From contig NZ_CP012150.1 in NCBI RefSeq assembly GCF_001187505.1, positions 5,366,048 through 5,430,047 of the forward strand: 64,000 nucleotides of DNA, given 5' to 3'. Below, one piece after another: positions 17,799 to 27,553 of the stretch. Position numbers and translations under genes: made by a program. Under the pieces are notes generated by a model that saw only the letters and a list, made by a program, of their open reading frames with translations, was not told the origin of the DNA and did not search any database. How positions within the stretch are numbered: the stretch's first letter is position 1; every line of letters starts with the position of its first letter. This stretch comes from Mycolicibacterium goodii (lineage in GTDB: Bacteria; Actinomycetota; Actinomycetes; Mycobacteriales; Mycobacteriaceae).

Positions 17799-18958
17799 CA
17801 GACCGATTCCCCTGCCGTTTCATCGCGGCTCGCCGCGCCACTCAACTGCACCTTGATCCCCGCCCCGGACACCGTCTCGTACACCCGCATGATCTGCGCC
17901 GACACCACCGACCAGTCGTAGCGGTGCACCCGTTCGGACGCGCGTGCGATGTAGCCCGCGCGCAACTGGTCGTCCTCCAGTATCTCGATGAGCGCGGCGG
18001 CCATGCTCTCCGCGTCGTCGACGGGCACCAGCAGGCCCGCCTCACCGTCGGCCAGGACGCGCCGGAAGGCGTCCAGATCGCTGGCCACCACGGCGGTCCC
18101 GGCCGCCATCGCCTCGACGAGCACGATGCCGAAGCTCTCGCCGCCGAGGTGCGGGGCGCAGTACACGTCGGCGCTGCGCATGGCCGCGGCCTTGGTGGCG
18201 TCGTCGACCTGGCCGAGGAAGCGCAGATGCCCGGCCAGCGCGCCGGCCTGCTCGCGCAACTCGTCCTCGTCACCGCGGCCGACGATCAGGATCTCGATGT
18301 CGGCGAACCGCTCGACGAGTTCGGGCAGCGCCGCCAGCAGCACCGCCATGCCCTTGCGCGGTTCGTCGTACCGGCCGAGGAACAACACCGTGCGCCCGGG
18401 CCGCGGATAACCGTCGAGCAGCGGCGCCTCGGCGAAGGACGCGACGTCGACGCCGTTGGGGATCTCGACGGCGTCGGAGCCCAGCGCCTCCATCTGCCAG
18501 CGCCGCGCGAGGTCGGACACCGCGATACGGCCGACGATCTTCTCGTGGTAGGGCCGCAGGATCCCCTGGAACACGCTGAGCGTCAACGACTTCGTGGTCG
18601 AGGTGTGGAACGTCGCGACGATCGGCCCCTCGGCGGCCTGCAGCGCCAGCATCGACAGGCTCGGCGCGTTCGGTTCGTGGATGTGCAGCACATCGAAGTC
18701 GCCCTCGGCGATCCACTTCTTGACCTTGCGGTGCGTGGCGGGCCCGAACCGCAGTCGCGCCACCGAGCCGTTGTACGGGATCGGCACCGCCTTGCCACCG
18801 GAGGCGACGTAATCGGGCAGCTTCACGTGCGGCGAGGCCGGGGCCAGCACGCTCACCTCGTGCCCGGCGTTGCGCAACACCTCGGCGAGCTGCAGCACAT
18901 GGGACTGCACGCCACCCGGCACGTCGAACGAATAGGGGCAGACCATCCCGATACGCAT
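17798..18958 (-). CDS. pimA: Phosphatidylinositol alpha-mannosyltransferase PimA
   Basis: This GT4, GT-B-fold glycosyltransferase moves mannose from GDP-mannose to the 2-position of phosphatidylinositol at the inner membrane, the first step of PIM, LM and LAM synthesis. Visible are the N-terminal PGGVQSH acceptor loop, the HIHEP segment, and the nucleotide-sugar EX7E motif (ESFGIVLVE). The ATG at 18958 gives 386 residues, the M. smegmatis PimA length, and lies one base after the patA stop; in-frame extension to 19255 is an artefact inside patA. Confidence 0.96.
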   Translation of the reverse strand: MRIGMVCPYSFDVPGGVQSHVLQLAEVLRNAGHEVSVLAPASPHVKLPDYVASGGKAVPIPYNGSVARLRFGPATHRKVKKWIAEGDFDVLHIHEPNAPSLSMLALQAAEGPIVATFHTSTTKSLTLSVFQGILRPYHEKIVGRIAVSDLARRWQMEALGSDAVEIPNGVDVASFAEAPLLDGYPRPGRTVLFLGRYDEPRKGMAVLLAALPELVERFADIEILIVGRGDEDELREQAGALAGHLRFLGQVDDATKAAAMRSADVYCAPHLGGESFGIVLVEAMAAGTAVVASDLDAFRRVLADGEAGLLVPVDDAESMAAALIEILEDDQLRAGYIARASERVHRYDWSVVSAQIMRVYETVSGAGIKVQLSGAASRDETAGESV

Positions 18959-18959
18959 C

Positions 18960-19874
18960 TCAGGTCCCCAACCGTGCGCGGCGCTCGTCGGACAGATCGG
19001 CCAGCCACTGCGGCTGCAGCATGTGCCAGTCGGCCGGATATTTGGCGATGTTGTCGGCGAACCGGTCGGCGAGCGCCTGCGTGATCGCGGTGACATCGCC
19101 CGAGGCGGTGTCGAGCTCGGGATAGACGCGCATCCCCCAGCCGTCGCCCTCGAACCAGCAGTGCACCGGGAACAGGGCCGCACCGGTCTCGATGGCGAGC
19201 TTGGCCGGGCCGGCGGGCATCCGGGTCGGCTCACCGAAGAAGTCGACCTGAACACCGCTGCGGGTCAGATCGCGCTCGGCCATCAGGCAGATCGGCCGGT
19301 TGTCGGTGAGGCGCTCGGCGAGCACGTCGAAAGGCGGGCGTTCACCCCCGGTCAGCGGCAACACCTCGAAGCCGAGGCTCTCGCGGTACTCGACGAAGCG
19401 CCGGTACAGCGACTCGGGCTTGAGGCGTTCGGCGACCGTCGTGAACGAACCGTAGTTCTGCGCCAGCCACACCCCGGCCATGTCCCAGTTCCCGCTGTGC
19501 GGCAGGGCGAGCACCGCGCCGCGGCCTGCGTCGAGCGCCGACCACAGCAGTTCGATGTCGATGACGTCGAGCTGCTCCCCGAGCCGTCGGTGGTCCATCG
19601 CAGGCAGCCGGAAGGCCTCGCGCCAGTACCGGGCGTACGACGCGACCGACGCGCGGATCAAGTCGTCGGGCACCGCTGCGGGTGGCCTGCCGACGACGCG
19701 GGCCAGGTTGCGGCGCAGCTGGGCGGGTCCGCCGTTGCGGGACGCGTAGCGCGCGCCGGCACCGAACACGCCCCGCGCCACCGATTCCGGCATGGCGCGC
19801 ACCAGCCGCCAGCCGGCCGCATACCCCAAGTCCGTCACCTGCCCGCCCAGCGGGATGCGGCCGGATCGCGTCAC
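18960..19874 (-). CDS. patA: Phosphatidylinositol mannoside acyltransferase PatA
   Basis: The 304-residue membrane-associated protein acylates the mannose of PIM1/PIM2 using palmitoyl-CoA. The HX4D catalytic motif is HSGNWD, followed by GGERPPFDVL and MAERDLTRSG, the conserved lysophospholipid-acyltransferase blocks. The GTG at 19874 overlaps the pgsA stop by four bases (GTGA) and gives the size known for M. smegmatis PatA. It lies directly between pgsA and pimA, which make its lipid and glycolipid precursors. Confidence 0.95.
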   Translation of the reverse strand: MTRSGRIPLGGQVTDLGYAAGWRLVRAMPESVARGVFGAGARYASRNGGPAQLRRNLARVVGRPPAAVPDDLIRASVASYARYWREAFRLPAMDHRRLGEQLDVIDIELLWSALDAGRGAVLALPHSGNWDMAGVWLAQNYGSFTTVAERLKPESLYRRFVEYRESLGFEVLPLTGGERPPFDVLAERLTDNRPICLMAERDLTRSGVQVDFFGEPTRMPAGPAKLAIETGAALFPVHCWFEGDGWGMRVYPELDTASGDVTAITQALADRFADNIAKYPADWHMLQPQWLADLSDERRARLGT

Positions 19875-20539
19875 GGTTCGCTCGTCTCGGGTTTCTCGCC
19901 GCCTGCCGGGTGCAGCGGTTCCATCGCGCCCGGCGACGTGCGCACCGCGTGCACCCGCTGCAGCAGCGTCACGACGCTGGCGACCGCGAGCACCCACATC
20001 GCCACGTGCAGCGCCCACGGCAACGGGAAGAACGGCAAATCCGACAATCCGGCGCCGGCCAGCACGATCACCAGGCGTTCGGGCCGCTCGATGATGCCGC
20101 CGTCGCCGCGCAGCCCGCTGGCCTCGGCTCTGGCCTTGATGTAGGAGATCACCTGGGAGGTGACCAGGCAGATCAGTGTGGCGACCACGAGTGACGCGCT
20201 GTCCAGGCCGAACGCGGCCCACCACAGCAGTCCGGCGAACACCGCACCGTCACCGAGCCGGTCACAGGTGGCGTCGAGCACGGCGCCGAAGCGGGTGCCG
20301 CCGCCCTGTTCGCGGGCCATCGCACCGTCGAGCATGTCGGCGAGCACGAAGAACCACACGACCAGCGCGCCCCACCACAGCTGGCCGATCGGGAACAGCG
20401 TCAACGCCCCGATGACCGATGCCGCGGTGCCGACGAGCGTCACGATGTCGGGCGTCAGCCCGGCCCGCAGGGCCGCCTTGGCCACCGGCCGGGACAGCTT
20501 CACGTAGGCCGCGCGGGTCATCAGGTACACATTGCTCAC
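19871..20539 (-). CDS. pgsA: Phosphatidylinositol (phosphate) synthase PgsA
   Basis: The 222-residue multi-pass CDP-alcohol phosphatidyltransferase joins inositol (1-phosphate) to CDP-diacylglycerol, the first committed step of mycobacterial phosphatidylinositol synthesis. The signature DG-x2-AR-x8-G-x3-D-x3-D is intact, from DGAMAR to GAVLDATCD, at about residues 68-93. The GTG at 20539 overlaps the HIT gene stop (GTGA). About six membrane helices are predicted. Confidence 0.95.
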   Translation of the reverse strand: MSNVYLMTRAAYVKLSRPVAKAALRAGLTPDIVTLVGTAASVIGALTLFPIGQLWWGALVVWFFVLADMLDGAMAREQGGGTRFGAVLDATCDRLGDGAVFAGLLWWAAFGLDSASLVVATLICLVTSQVISYIKARAEASGLRGDGGIIERPERLVIVLAGAGLSDLPFFPLPWALHVAMWVLAVASVVTLLQRVHAVRTSPGAMEPLHPAGGEKPETSEP

Positions 20540-21171
20540 GGTGTGTGCGCTTTTCCGTCTTTTCCGTCGTTGCCGGCCTCGACCTCGTCCTGGCGAACCC
20601 ACTCGTCGGCCAGCAGTTGCCGGGTCTCCTTCAACAGCTGCGGGATGACCTTCGAGCCGCCGATGATGGTGATGAAGTTGGCGTCGCCGCCCCATCGCGG
20701 AACCACGTGCATGTGCAGGTGTTCGGCCAGCGAGCCGCCCGCCGAGGACCCGAGGTTCAGGCCCACGTTGAAGCCGTGCGGGCGCGACACCGCCTTGATC
20801 ACCCGAATCGCCTTCTGCGTGAAGGCCATCAGCTCCGAGCTCTCCTCATCGGTGAGGTCTTCGAGCTCCGACACCCGCCGATACGGCACGACCATGAGGT
20901 GGCCCGGGTTGTACGGGTAGAGGTTGAGCACGGCATAGACCCGCCTGCCACGCGCCACCATCAGACCGTCCTCGTCGGACAGTTCGGGGATGTCGGTGAA
21001 CGGCTCCGCCGAACCCGCCGAACCCGCCGACCCGCTCTCGCGCTTCTTCATCGGCGCTTCGGCGATGTAGCTCATGCGGTGCGGTGTCCACAACCGCTGC
21101 AGGTGATCGGGTTCGCCCACGCCGCGGTCCACGATCTGCCGCTCGTCAGGACCGGTCACATCCCCTGTCAC
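20536..21171 (-). CDS. HIT-family protein (Ap4A phosphorylase-like)
   Basis: The 211-residue protein has the histidine-triad motif [13 protein letters not shown], with [17 protein letters not shown] before it. It resembles mycobacterial Ap4A phosphorylase-type HIT enzymes that split dinucleoside polyphosphates. The GTG at 21171 overlaps the thrS stop by four bases (GTGA); thrS is a potential source of Ap4A, since aminoacyl-tRNA synthetases make it. The function is inferred from family and context. Confidence 0.85.
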   Translation of the reverse strand: MTGDVTGPDERQIVDRGVGEPDHLQRLWTPHRMSYIAEAPMKKRESGSAGSAGSAEPFTDIPELSDEDGLMVARGRRVYAVLNLYPYNPGHLMVVPYRRVSELEDLTDEESSELMAFTQKAIRVIKAVSRPHGFNVGLNLGSSAGGSLAEHLHMHVVPRWGGDANFITIIGGSKVIPQLLKETRQLLADEWVRQDEVEAGNDGKDGKAHTP

Positions 21172-23234
21172 TTCGCGGCGCCCGCCTTCACGTTCTCGGC
21201 GGTGGGCACCGAATTGTTGCGGTCGGCGATCCATTTCACGATCATCTCCACGGCTTCGTCGCGCGGCACACCGTTGATCTGGGTGCGGTCGCCGAAGCGG
21301 AACGACACGGCGCCTGCCTCCGCATCCTTGTCACCTGCGAGCAGCATGAACGGCACCTTCAGATTGGTGTGGTTGACGATCTTCTTCGCCATCCGGTCGT
21401 CGCTGGCATCGACCTCCACCCGCACACCGCGCGACTTCAGTTGCGCGGCAACCTCTTCCAGGTACGGGATGTGCGCGTCGGCGACCGGGATACCCACCAC
21501 CTGCACCGGGGCCAGCCACGCCGGGAACGCGCCCGCGTAGTGCTCGGTGAGGACGCCGAAGAACCGCTCGATCGAGCCGAACAGGGCGCGGTGGATCAGC
21601 ACCGGGCGCTGGCGGCTGCCATCGGCGGCGGTGTATTCGAGCTCGAAGCGGTCGGGCATGTTGAAGTCGAGCTGGATCGTCGACATCTGCCAGCTGCGGC
21701 CCAGCGCGTCCTTGACCTGCACCGAGATCTTCGGCCCGTAGAAGGCGGCGCCGCCCGGATCCGGCACCAGGTCAAGACCCGACGCCTCGGCCACCTCGCG
21801 CAGCGTCTCGGTGGCCTCGTCCCAGATCTCGTCGGAGCCGACGTACTTCTCCGGGTCCTTGGTGGACAGCTCCAGGTAGTAGTCGTCCAGGCCGTAGTCG
21901 GAGAGCAGGTCCAGCACGAACTGCAGCAGCCGGGTGAGCTCGTCACGCATCTGCTCACGCGTGGCGTAGATGTGCGCGTCGTCCTGGGTCATGCCGCGCA
22001 CCCGGGTCAGACCGTGCACCACACCGGACTTCTCGTAGCGGTACACCGAGCCGAACTCGAAGAGCCGCAACGGCAGTTCGCGGTACGACCGCCCACGCGA
22101 CCGGAAGATCAGGTGGTGCATGGGGCAGTTCATCGGCTTGAGGTAGTAGTTCTGCCCGGGCTTGCGCACCTCCCCGTCGGCGTCGTACTCGGCGTCGATG
22201 TGCATCGCCGGGAACATGCCGTCGGCGTACCACTCCAGGTGTCCGGAGGTGACGTACAGCTGCTCTTTGGTGATGTGCGGGGTGTTGACGAACTCGTAGC
22301 CCGCCTCCAGGTGCTTACGCCGCGAGTAGTCCTCCAGCTCGCGGCGCACCACACCACCGCGGGGATGGAAAACCGGTAGGCCCGAACCCAATTCGTCGGG
22401 GAAGCTGAACAGGTCGAGTTCGACGCCGAGCTTGCGGTGGTCGCGGCGCTGTGCTTCCTCGATGAGCTCGAGGTGACGGTCGAGGGCCTCCTGCGACTCC
22501 CATGCGGTGCCGTAGATGCGCTGCAGGCTCGCGTTGTTCTGGTTGCCACGCCAGTACGCGGCGCTGCTGCGGGTCAGCTTGAACGCCGGGATGAACCTGG
22601 TGGTGGGGATGTGCGGGCCGCGGCACAGATCACCCCACACCCGCTCCTTGGTGCGGGCGTTGAGGTTGTCGTAGGCGGTCAATTCGTCCCCGCCTATCTC
22701 CATGATCTCGTCCGATGACTGCAGGTCACCGGACTTGTCGTCGACGAGTTCGAGCTTGTACGGCTCGTTGGCCAGTTCCTCGCGGGCCTGGTCCTTGGAC
22801 TCGTAGACGCGGCGGGAGAACAGCTGCCCGTCCTTGATGATCTGGCGCATGCGCTTCTCCAGGCGCTCCAGATCCTCGGGGGTGAACGGCTCCGCCACGT
22901 CGAAGTCGTAGTAGAAGCCGTCGGTGATCGGCGGGCCGATACCGAGTTTCGCCTGCGGGAACAGGTCCTGCACCGCCTGTGCGAGCACATGCGCGCACGA
23001 GTGGCGGATGACGCTGCGGCCGTCTTCGGTGTCGGCGGCGACCGGGGTCACCTCGACATCGGTGTCCGGGGTCCACGACAGGTCGCGCAGCCGGCCGTCG
23101 GCATCGCGGACCACGACGATCGCGTCGGGTGCGCCCCGGCCGGGCAGTTCGGCTTCGCGAACCGCCGCGCCCGCGGTGGTCCCGGCAGCCACCCGGATCG
23201 GGGCTGCGGGGGCGGAACTGGCGACGGCGGTCAT
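21168..23234 (-). CDS. thrS: Threonyl-tRNA synthetase
   Basis: At 688 residues this class II synthetase charges tRNA-Thr. In order it has a TGS-like N-terminal domain, the editing domain with [15 protein letters not shown], the catalytic core with motif 2 around [24 protein letters not shown], motif 3 at [16 protein letters not shown], and the anticodon-binding C-terminal domain. Zinc-ligand residues of the core (NCPMHH among them) are present. It is the first gene of the overlapping chain down to the NUDIX gene. A TAGCAT -10-like hexamer lies on the minus strand at 23276-23281. Confidence 0.97.
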   Translation of the reverse strand: MTAVASSAPAAPIRVAAGTTAGAAVREAELPGRGAPDAIVVVRDADGRLRDLSWTPDTDVEVTPVAADTEDGRSVIRHSCAHVLAQAVQDLFPQAKLGIGPPITDGFYYDFDVAEPFTPEDLERLEKRMRQIIKDGQLFSRRVYESKDQAREELANEPYKLELVDDKSGDLQSSDEIMEIGGDELTAYDNLNARTKERVWGDLCRGPHIPTTRFIPAFKLTRSSAAYWRGNQNNASLQRIYGTAWESQEALDRHLELIEEAQRRDHRKLGVELDLFSFPDELGSGLPVFHPRGGVVRRELEDYSRRKHLEAGYEFVNTPHITKEQLYVTSGHLEWYADGMFPAMHIDAEYDADGEVRKPGQNYYLKPMNCPMHHLIFRSRGRSYRELPLRLFEFGSVYRYEKSGVVHGLTRVRGMTQDDAHIYATREQMRDELTRLLQFVLDLLSDYGLDDYYLELSTKDPEKYVGSDEIWDEATETLREVAEASGLDLVPDPGGAAFYGPKISVQVKDALGRSWQMSTIQLDFNMPDRFELEYTAADGSRQRPVLIHRALFGSIERFFGVLTEHYAGAFPAWLAPVQVVGIPVADAHIPYLEEVAAQLKSRGVRVEVDASDDRMAKKIVNHTNLKVPFMLLAGDKDAEAGAVSFRFGDRTQINGVPRDEAVEMIVKWIADRNNSVPTAENVKAGAAK

Positions 23235-23275
23235 CGGGGACTCTCCTATGGACAGGGGCTAGGGCGAACGCGACT

Positions 23276-23281
23276 ATGCTA
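23276..23281 (-). promoter_or_regulatory. Probable -10 element of the thrS operon
   Basis: Read on the minus strand this is TAGCAT, a good SigA -10 hexamer, placed to start transcription about 35 bases before the thrS start codon. No clear -35 is visible at the right spacing, which is common in mycobacterial promoters. Confidence 0.4.
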
Positions 23282-23318
23282 TCGGGCTTGCTGCCCGGTG
23301 CTTGCCGGGGCGCGGCGT

Positions 23319-23750
23319 CTACGAGCCGATACCGACCGGGCTCTTGAGCCAGGACGGTTCGAATCCGACCAGGCCGCCCGCCCAGTACAACGCGCCGAGC
23401 CCCCACAGGGTGGCGACCACGATGGCGGTGGTGAACCCCGCGCTCAGCGCCTTGACGGCGATGTGCTGCCGCGAGAACCATTCCATGACCGCGTCGTAGC
23501 GCTCCTTGACGAAGTGCAGCGCGACCTTGGCGAACCGGAACTCGGTGGCGAGGATGGCCAGGCCGAGGAACACAATGGCCCAGCCCGGTCCCGGATACGG
23601 GATGGCAACGATGCCCGCCGCGAGCACGACCGCGCCGACGACGCCGATGACGATCCGGTAGACGAAGTTGGCCAGCGGCCGGTCGCGCAGTCGGTCACGC
23701 TGACGCGCCCAGCGTCGTTTGACCTTCGACAGGCTCTCGGAGACGTTCAT
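23319..23750 (-). CDS. TIGR02611-type PGPGW membrane protein
   Basis: The 143-residue protein has three predicted membrane segments and the diagnostic PGPGW motif (AIPYPGPGWAIVFLG) shared by small actinobacterial membrane proteins of unknown function. The charged N-terminus (KVKRRWARQRDRLRDR) is probably cytoplasmic. Its start overlaps the stop of the upstream thioesterase gene by four bases, so the two are coupled. Confidence 0.85.
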   Translation of the reverse strand: MNVSESLSKVKRRWARQRDRLRDRPLANFVYRIVIGVVGAVVLAAGIVAIPYPGPGWAIVFLGLAILATEFRFAKVALHFVKERYDAVMEWFSRQHIAVKALSAGFTTAIVVATLWGLGALYWAGGLVGFEPSWLKSPVGIGS

Positions 23751-24400
23751 GGCTGACCCGGTTTCAGCCGCACGAACAACGCCTCGGCCTCGGTGAGCAC
23801 CTCGGCTCCGTCGCAGAGCCGGCCGGTGACGAAGATCTTGCGGCCCTCGATCCGGTCGACACCGGCGTCCACCTGCAGTTCCTTTTCGATCGGCGCGATC
23901 TTGCGGTAGTTGACGTGCAGATATGCGGTGCGCTGATACGGGCTGCGGGTCAGTTTGGCCGCCGTGAAACCCAGCAGTGAATCGAACATCAGCGACAACG
24001 CGCCCCCGTGGACGGCGCCGTTACGGCCGAGATGGAACCGGCGGAAGTACGCGGTCCCCGCGATCCGATCGTCCTCGACCTGCAGGTGCACCGGCACTGC
24101 GCTCACGTTGCCCCGGTTGGGCAGGTCGAGCCGGCGGCCCGACGGCGAAGTCCATTCGTCGGCGTCATACGGCGCGAGCAGCGCCGACACCTTCTCGATC
24201 AGTCCCGCGGCCTCGGTGAACACCTCGTCGGGAGCGTCGGCCGCCCTCGCGTGGTCCTGCAGGGTCCGCACCGCCTCGATGAACCTGCCGTAGTCGGGTC
24301 CCCCGCGTGTGGTGGGTTTCGGCGGGTTGAATCCCCCGCCGGGGTGCTTGCCCGCGGTCTCGATCGCCGGGCTGGTCTCTGGGCTGGTCTGTGGGGCCAC
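23747..24400 (-). CDS. PaaI-family hotdog thioesterase
   Basis: The 217-residue protein contains a single hotdog domain at about residues 110-210. Its core, NGAVHGGALSLMFDSLLG, is the PaaI-type active-site loop, which is followed by LHVNYRKIAP. The proline- and glycine-rich N-terminal 60 residues are outside the domain and likely flexible. It probably hydrolyses an acyl- or aryl-CoA thioester. The GTG at 24400 is chosen over a more distant methionine at 24487; there is a weak GGTGGAAGC ahead of it. Confidence 0.8.
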   Translation of the reverse strand: MAPQTSPETSPAIETAGKHPGGGFNPPKPTTRGGPDYGRFIEAVRTLQDHARAADAPDEVFTEAAGLIEKVSALLAPYDADEWTSPSGRRLDLPNRGNVSAVPVHLQVEDDRIAGTAYFRRFHLGRNGAVHGGALSLMFDSLLGFTAAKLTRSPYQRTAYLHVNYRKIAPIEKELQVDAGVDRIEGRKIFVTGRLCDGAEVLTEAEALFVRLKPGQP

Positions 24401-24473
24401 GCTTCCACCGTATTGCCTGCACGTGTTTTCCCTTCCCATCGACCGTGCGCCGCGGGCGGGATGCCACCGTCGA

Positions 24474-25562
24474 TCACCGCCCGGCACGCACGCTCGACGG
24501 TTCCGGAGCCTCGTCCAGCCCCTGCCGCACCACCGCCTGATCGAGCTGATAGGTCAGCACGGCGAGGGTGAACAGCCCGATGGACATGTTCGCAAGAGCG
24601 CCAAAACCTTCCGTGGCGAAGTCGACGAGTGCGTTGAGGAAGGTGAATGCCAGCGCCGCGTTGCGCAACCACCGCAGCGGCCACACCGCGTCGGTGCGAC
24701 GCCGCGCGATCATGGCGGGCAGCGCCAACCCGGCCGTGATGACGGCCGTGCCGAGCAGGATCACCGACGACGGCGTGGCGCCGGCGATGTGGAACGTGAT
24801 GTCGCCCTCTTCGAAGAGGTGATCGCCGATCACCAGGCCCAGCACCCCGAACAGCACGCCTGCCACCGCCCCGGCCACCAGCAGCCAGCCCACCACAGGA
24901 ACCCATCGCGGGCTGCGGAAGAAGCCCGGGATCAGGCGGGGCGATGTCTGCTGCAACCGGTAGAGACGCTCGGGCGCGGGGTCGGCGGAGATCAGCAGCG
25001 CGCGGATGTGTGCGAGCTCGTCGGGATCGGCGCCCAGTTCGCGTGCCTGCTCGACGAGGGTGAGCCCGACGTCGCGGCGGTGCCGGGCCAACCCGCGGGC
25101 GACGCCGTCGGCGGCGATCGACGCGGCCGATGCGACGCACTCCCGCGCGGTGAACGGCCGGAATCCCCGGACCACCCGCGCGCCCACCAGGATCAGGACC
25201 ACCAGGATGTACATGATTTCGGCGGCCGGACCGTAGAAGTAGTCGTTGTCCTTCGTGACGAACTTGCCGACCTCGTCGAGGAACAGGCCGAATCCGACGC
25301 CGCCCAGCACGACGGCGGCGATCCTGACCCCGAAACCCAGCGCCAGCCATCCGAGCAGCAACGCGACCATCATCAGCGCACCACCCCACAGCGCGTGCGC
25401 AATGTGCAGGGTGCCGCCGCCGATCTGCGGATAACCGGTGAGCTGCAGGTAGAGCCGGGTGAGCAGGATGGTGGCGATGGCGATCAGGACGAACGACTCG
25501 GCGGCACCTGAGCCCAGTACGTTCCGGGTGATCGGTCCGCGTCTGTCACGGGTCGTGGGCAT
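24474..25562 (-). CDS. Multi-pass membrane protein of unknown function
   Basis: The 362-residue protein has about eight hydrophobic segments in two blocks separated by a soluble helical stretch (residues about 140-200). Notable pieces are HIAHALWGGALMM in the first block and FLDEVGKFVTKDNDYFYGPAAEIMY just after it, in which acidic and aromatic residues cluster at a membrane edge. No family name is assigned. The ATG at 25562 has AGGAGG at short spacing. It is divergent from the betaine-type ABC operon. Confidence 0.75.
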   Translation of the reverse strand: MPTTRDRRGPITRNVLGSGAAESFVLIAIATILLTRLYLQLTGYPQIGGGTLHIAHALWGGALMMVALLLGWLALGFGVRIAAVVLGGVGFGLFLDEVGKFVTKDNDYFYGPAAEIMYILVVLILVGARVVRGFRPFTARECVASAASIAADGVARGLARHRRDVGLTLVEQARELGADPDELAHIRALLISADPAPERLYRLQQTSPRLIPGFFRSPRWVPVVGWLLVAGAVAGVLFGVLGLVIGDHLFEEGDITFHIAGATPSSVILLGTAVITAGLALPAMIARRRTDAVWPLRWLRNAALAFTFLNALVDFATEGFGALANMSIGLFTLAVLTYQLDQAVVRQGLDEAPEPSSVRAGR

Positions 25563-25657
25563 CCATCCTCCTGCTGCCGTTGGCATGGTTGTACCGCACC
25601 GGGCCGCAGCGCACCCGCGGAACGCGGGCCGACACACCCGGATTGGGATGTTTGGGT

Positions 25658-25681
25658 CCGCGGGTAGTCGGGTACCCGCGG
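25658..25681. promoter_or_regulatory. Perfect 9-bp inverted repeat upstream of the ABC operon
   Basis: CCGCGGGTA (25658-25666) and TACCCGCGG (25673-25681) form a perfect inverted repeat with a six-base loop, ending 47 bases before the permease start. It could be a repressor site or an mRNA hairpin for the osmolyte transporter. No other use is evident in the 166-base intergenic gap. Confidence 0.5.
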
Positions 25682-25728
25682 CTCGTTCAAGATCGTCATG
25701 TTCCAGGCCGGAAGGCGCTGACCAGCCC

Positions 25729-26376
25729 ATGAGCTTCGTCGAGTTCGTCACGGACCGTTGGGCGGTCCTGTCGTTCCTCGCCTACCAGCACATGAGCCTG
25801 GTGGTGCAGACACTGCTGGTCGCCACGGCCGCGGCCCTGCTCGTCGGCGTGCTGATCTACCGCTCGCCGTGGGGCCGCGCGGTCGGCAACACGCTCACCT
25901 CGGTGGGTCTGACGATTCCGTCCTACGCGCTGCTCGGGGTCCTGGTCGCGGTCATCGGCATCGGGGTGCTGCCGTCGGTGATCATGCTGGTGTTCTTCGG
26001 GTTCCTGCCCATCCTGCGCAATGTCCTGGTGGGCCTCGGCGGTGTCGACAGCGCCCTCGTCGAGTCCGCGCGCGGCATGGGCATGAGCCGAATGACGACC
26101 CTGCTGCGCCTGGAGATCCCCCTGGCGTGGCCGGTGATCATGACCGGTGTGCGCGTGTCGGCGCAGATGTTGATGGGTGTCGCCGCGATCGCCGCGTACG
26201 CCCTCGGCCCCGGTCTCGGCGGCTACATCTTCTCCGGCATCTCGCGCACCGGCGGCGCCAACGCCACCAACTCGATCGTCGCGGGCACCGTCGGCATCCT
26301 CATCCTGGCCATCGTGTTGGACACCGTGCTCAACGTCATCACCCGCCTGACCACTCCGAGGGGGATTCGTGTCTGA
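25729..26376 (+). CDS. Glycine betaine/choline-type ABC transporter permease
   Basis: The 215-residue inner-membrane protein has about six membrane helices and the EAA loop ESARGMGMSRMTTLLRLEIPLAWP, which contacts the ATPase. It matches the OpuCB/ProW-type permeases of quaternary-amine importers. The ATG at 25729 removes a spurious extension beginning at 25459 that lies within the divergent gene. It is the first of four overlapping genes forming a complete importer with two permeases. Confidence 0.9.
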   Translation: MSFVEFVTDRWAVLSFLAYQHMSLVVQTLLVATAAALLVGVLIYRSPWGRAVGNTLTSVGLTIPSYALLGVLVAVIGIGVLPSVIMLVFFGFLPILRNVLVGLGGVDSALVESARGMGMSRMTTLLRLEIPLAWPVIMTGVRVSAQMLMGVAAIAAYALGPGLGGYIFSGISRTGGANATNSIVAGTVGILILAIVLDTVLNVITRLTTPRGIRV

Positions 26377-27553
26377 CCCGGCGCTTTCCGGCGATCCCAT
26401 CGCCACCCAAACCAGCGGTGTGCGCATCCTGCTCGACGGCGTGACCAAGCGTTACGACGCGAAAAGCCCTGCCGCCGTGGACGACATCACCATCGAGTTC
26501 CCTGCGGGCGAGATCGTGATGCTGGTCGGCCCCTCGGGGTGCGGCAAGACCACCACGATGAAGATGATCAACCGCCTGATCGAGCCCACCGGCGGGCGCA
26601 TCCTGATCGGCGACGACGATGTGACACACCGCGATCCCGACGGACTGCGCCGCCACATCGGCTATGTCATCCAGGGCGCGGGTCTGTTCCCGCACTACAC
26701 CGTCGGCGAGAACATCGCGATCGTGCCGCGGTTGTTGAAGTGGGACAAGCGACGCATCGCCGAGCGCGTCGACGAACTGCTCGATCTGGTGAACCTCGAG
26801 CCCGCGCAGTACCGCGATCGCCATCCGCGCGAACTGTCCGGCGGCCAGCAGCAGCGCGTCGGGGTGGCCAGGGCGCTGGCTGCCGACCCGCCGGTGCTGC
26901 TGATGGACGAACCGTTCGGCGCCGTCGATCCCATCACGCGCCAGCACCTGCAGGACGAACTGCTCCGGCTTCAGGATGAACTCCACAAGACCATCGTTTT
27001 CGTGACCCACGATTTCGATGAGGCCGTCAAGGTCGGTGACCGGATCGCGATCCTCACCGAAGGATCCCGGATCGTGCAGTACGACACGCCGGAAGCGGTC
27101 CTGGCCAATCCGGCCAACGACTTCGTGCGCGGGTTCGTGGGGCACGGTGCGGCGCTCAAACAACTGACCCTCACCCGGGTTCGCGACGTCGAGCTGCACG
27201 AGGCGGCCGTCGCACATGTCGGTGATGATCCCGCCGATGCGATCCGTACCGCGCGAGGAATCGACCGTGAGCATGTGATCGTGCTCGATCGGCTTGACCG
27301 CCCGCTGCGGTGGATGTCGTTGGCCGAACTCGAAGACACCCGCTCGCTGGAGCACGTCACCCGTGACGACAACCTGGAAAAGGTCAGTACCGCATCGACT
27401 CTCAACGATGCGCTGGACGTCATGCTCACATCGTCGCACGGCGTGGTGGTGGTGACCGGGCGGCGCAACTCCTATCAGGGCGTCATCCGGGTCGAGACGA
27501 TCATGGCCGCCATGCCCGATATGCAGACCACACCAACGGGGCCTGCGACGTGA
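26369..27553 (+). CDS. Glycine betaine/choline-type ABC transporter ATP-binding protein
   Basis: At 394 residues it has an ATPase domain with Walker A GPSGCGKTT, signature LSGGQQQRVGVARAL, Walker B LLMDEPFGAVDP and the H-loop VTHDFDEA. A C-terminal region (about 270-394) resembles a pair of CBS domains, as in OpuCA/ProV where they sense ionic strength. The GTG start at 26369 overlaps the first permease gene by eight bases. The ATPase powers uptake through the permeases on either side. Confidence 0.92.
   Translation: MSDPALSGDPIATQTSGVRILLDGVTKRYDAKSPAAVDDITIEFPAGEIVMLVGPSGCGKTTTMKMINRLIEPTGGRILIGDDDVTHRDPDGLRRHIGYVIQGAGLFPHYTVGENIAIVPRLLKWDKRRIAERVDELLDLVNLEPAQYRDRHPRELSGGQQQRVGVARALAADPPVLLMDEPFGAVDPITRQHLQDELLRLQDELHKTIVFVTHDFDEAVKVGDRIAILTEGSRIVQYDTPEAVLANPANDFVRGFVGHGAALKQLTLTRVRDVELHEAAVAHVGDDPADAIRTARGIDREHVIVLDRLDRPLRWMSLAELEDTRSLEHVTRDDNLEKVSTASTLNDALDVMLTSSHGVVVVTGRRNSYQGVIRVETIMAAMPDMQTTPTGPAT

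Noticed and set aside
23235..23318. T-box riboswitch before thrS
   Set aside because: The region is too short and lacks the T-box sequence; actinobacterial T-boxes are mainly at ileS.
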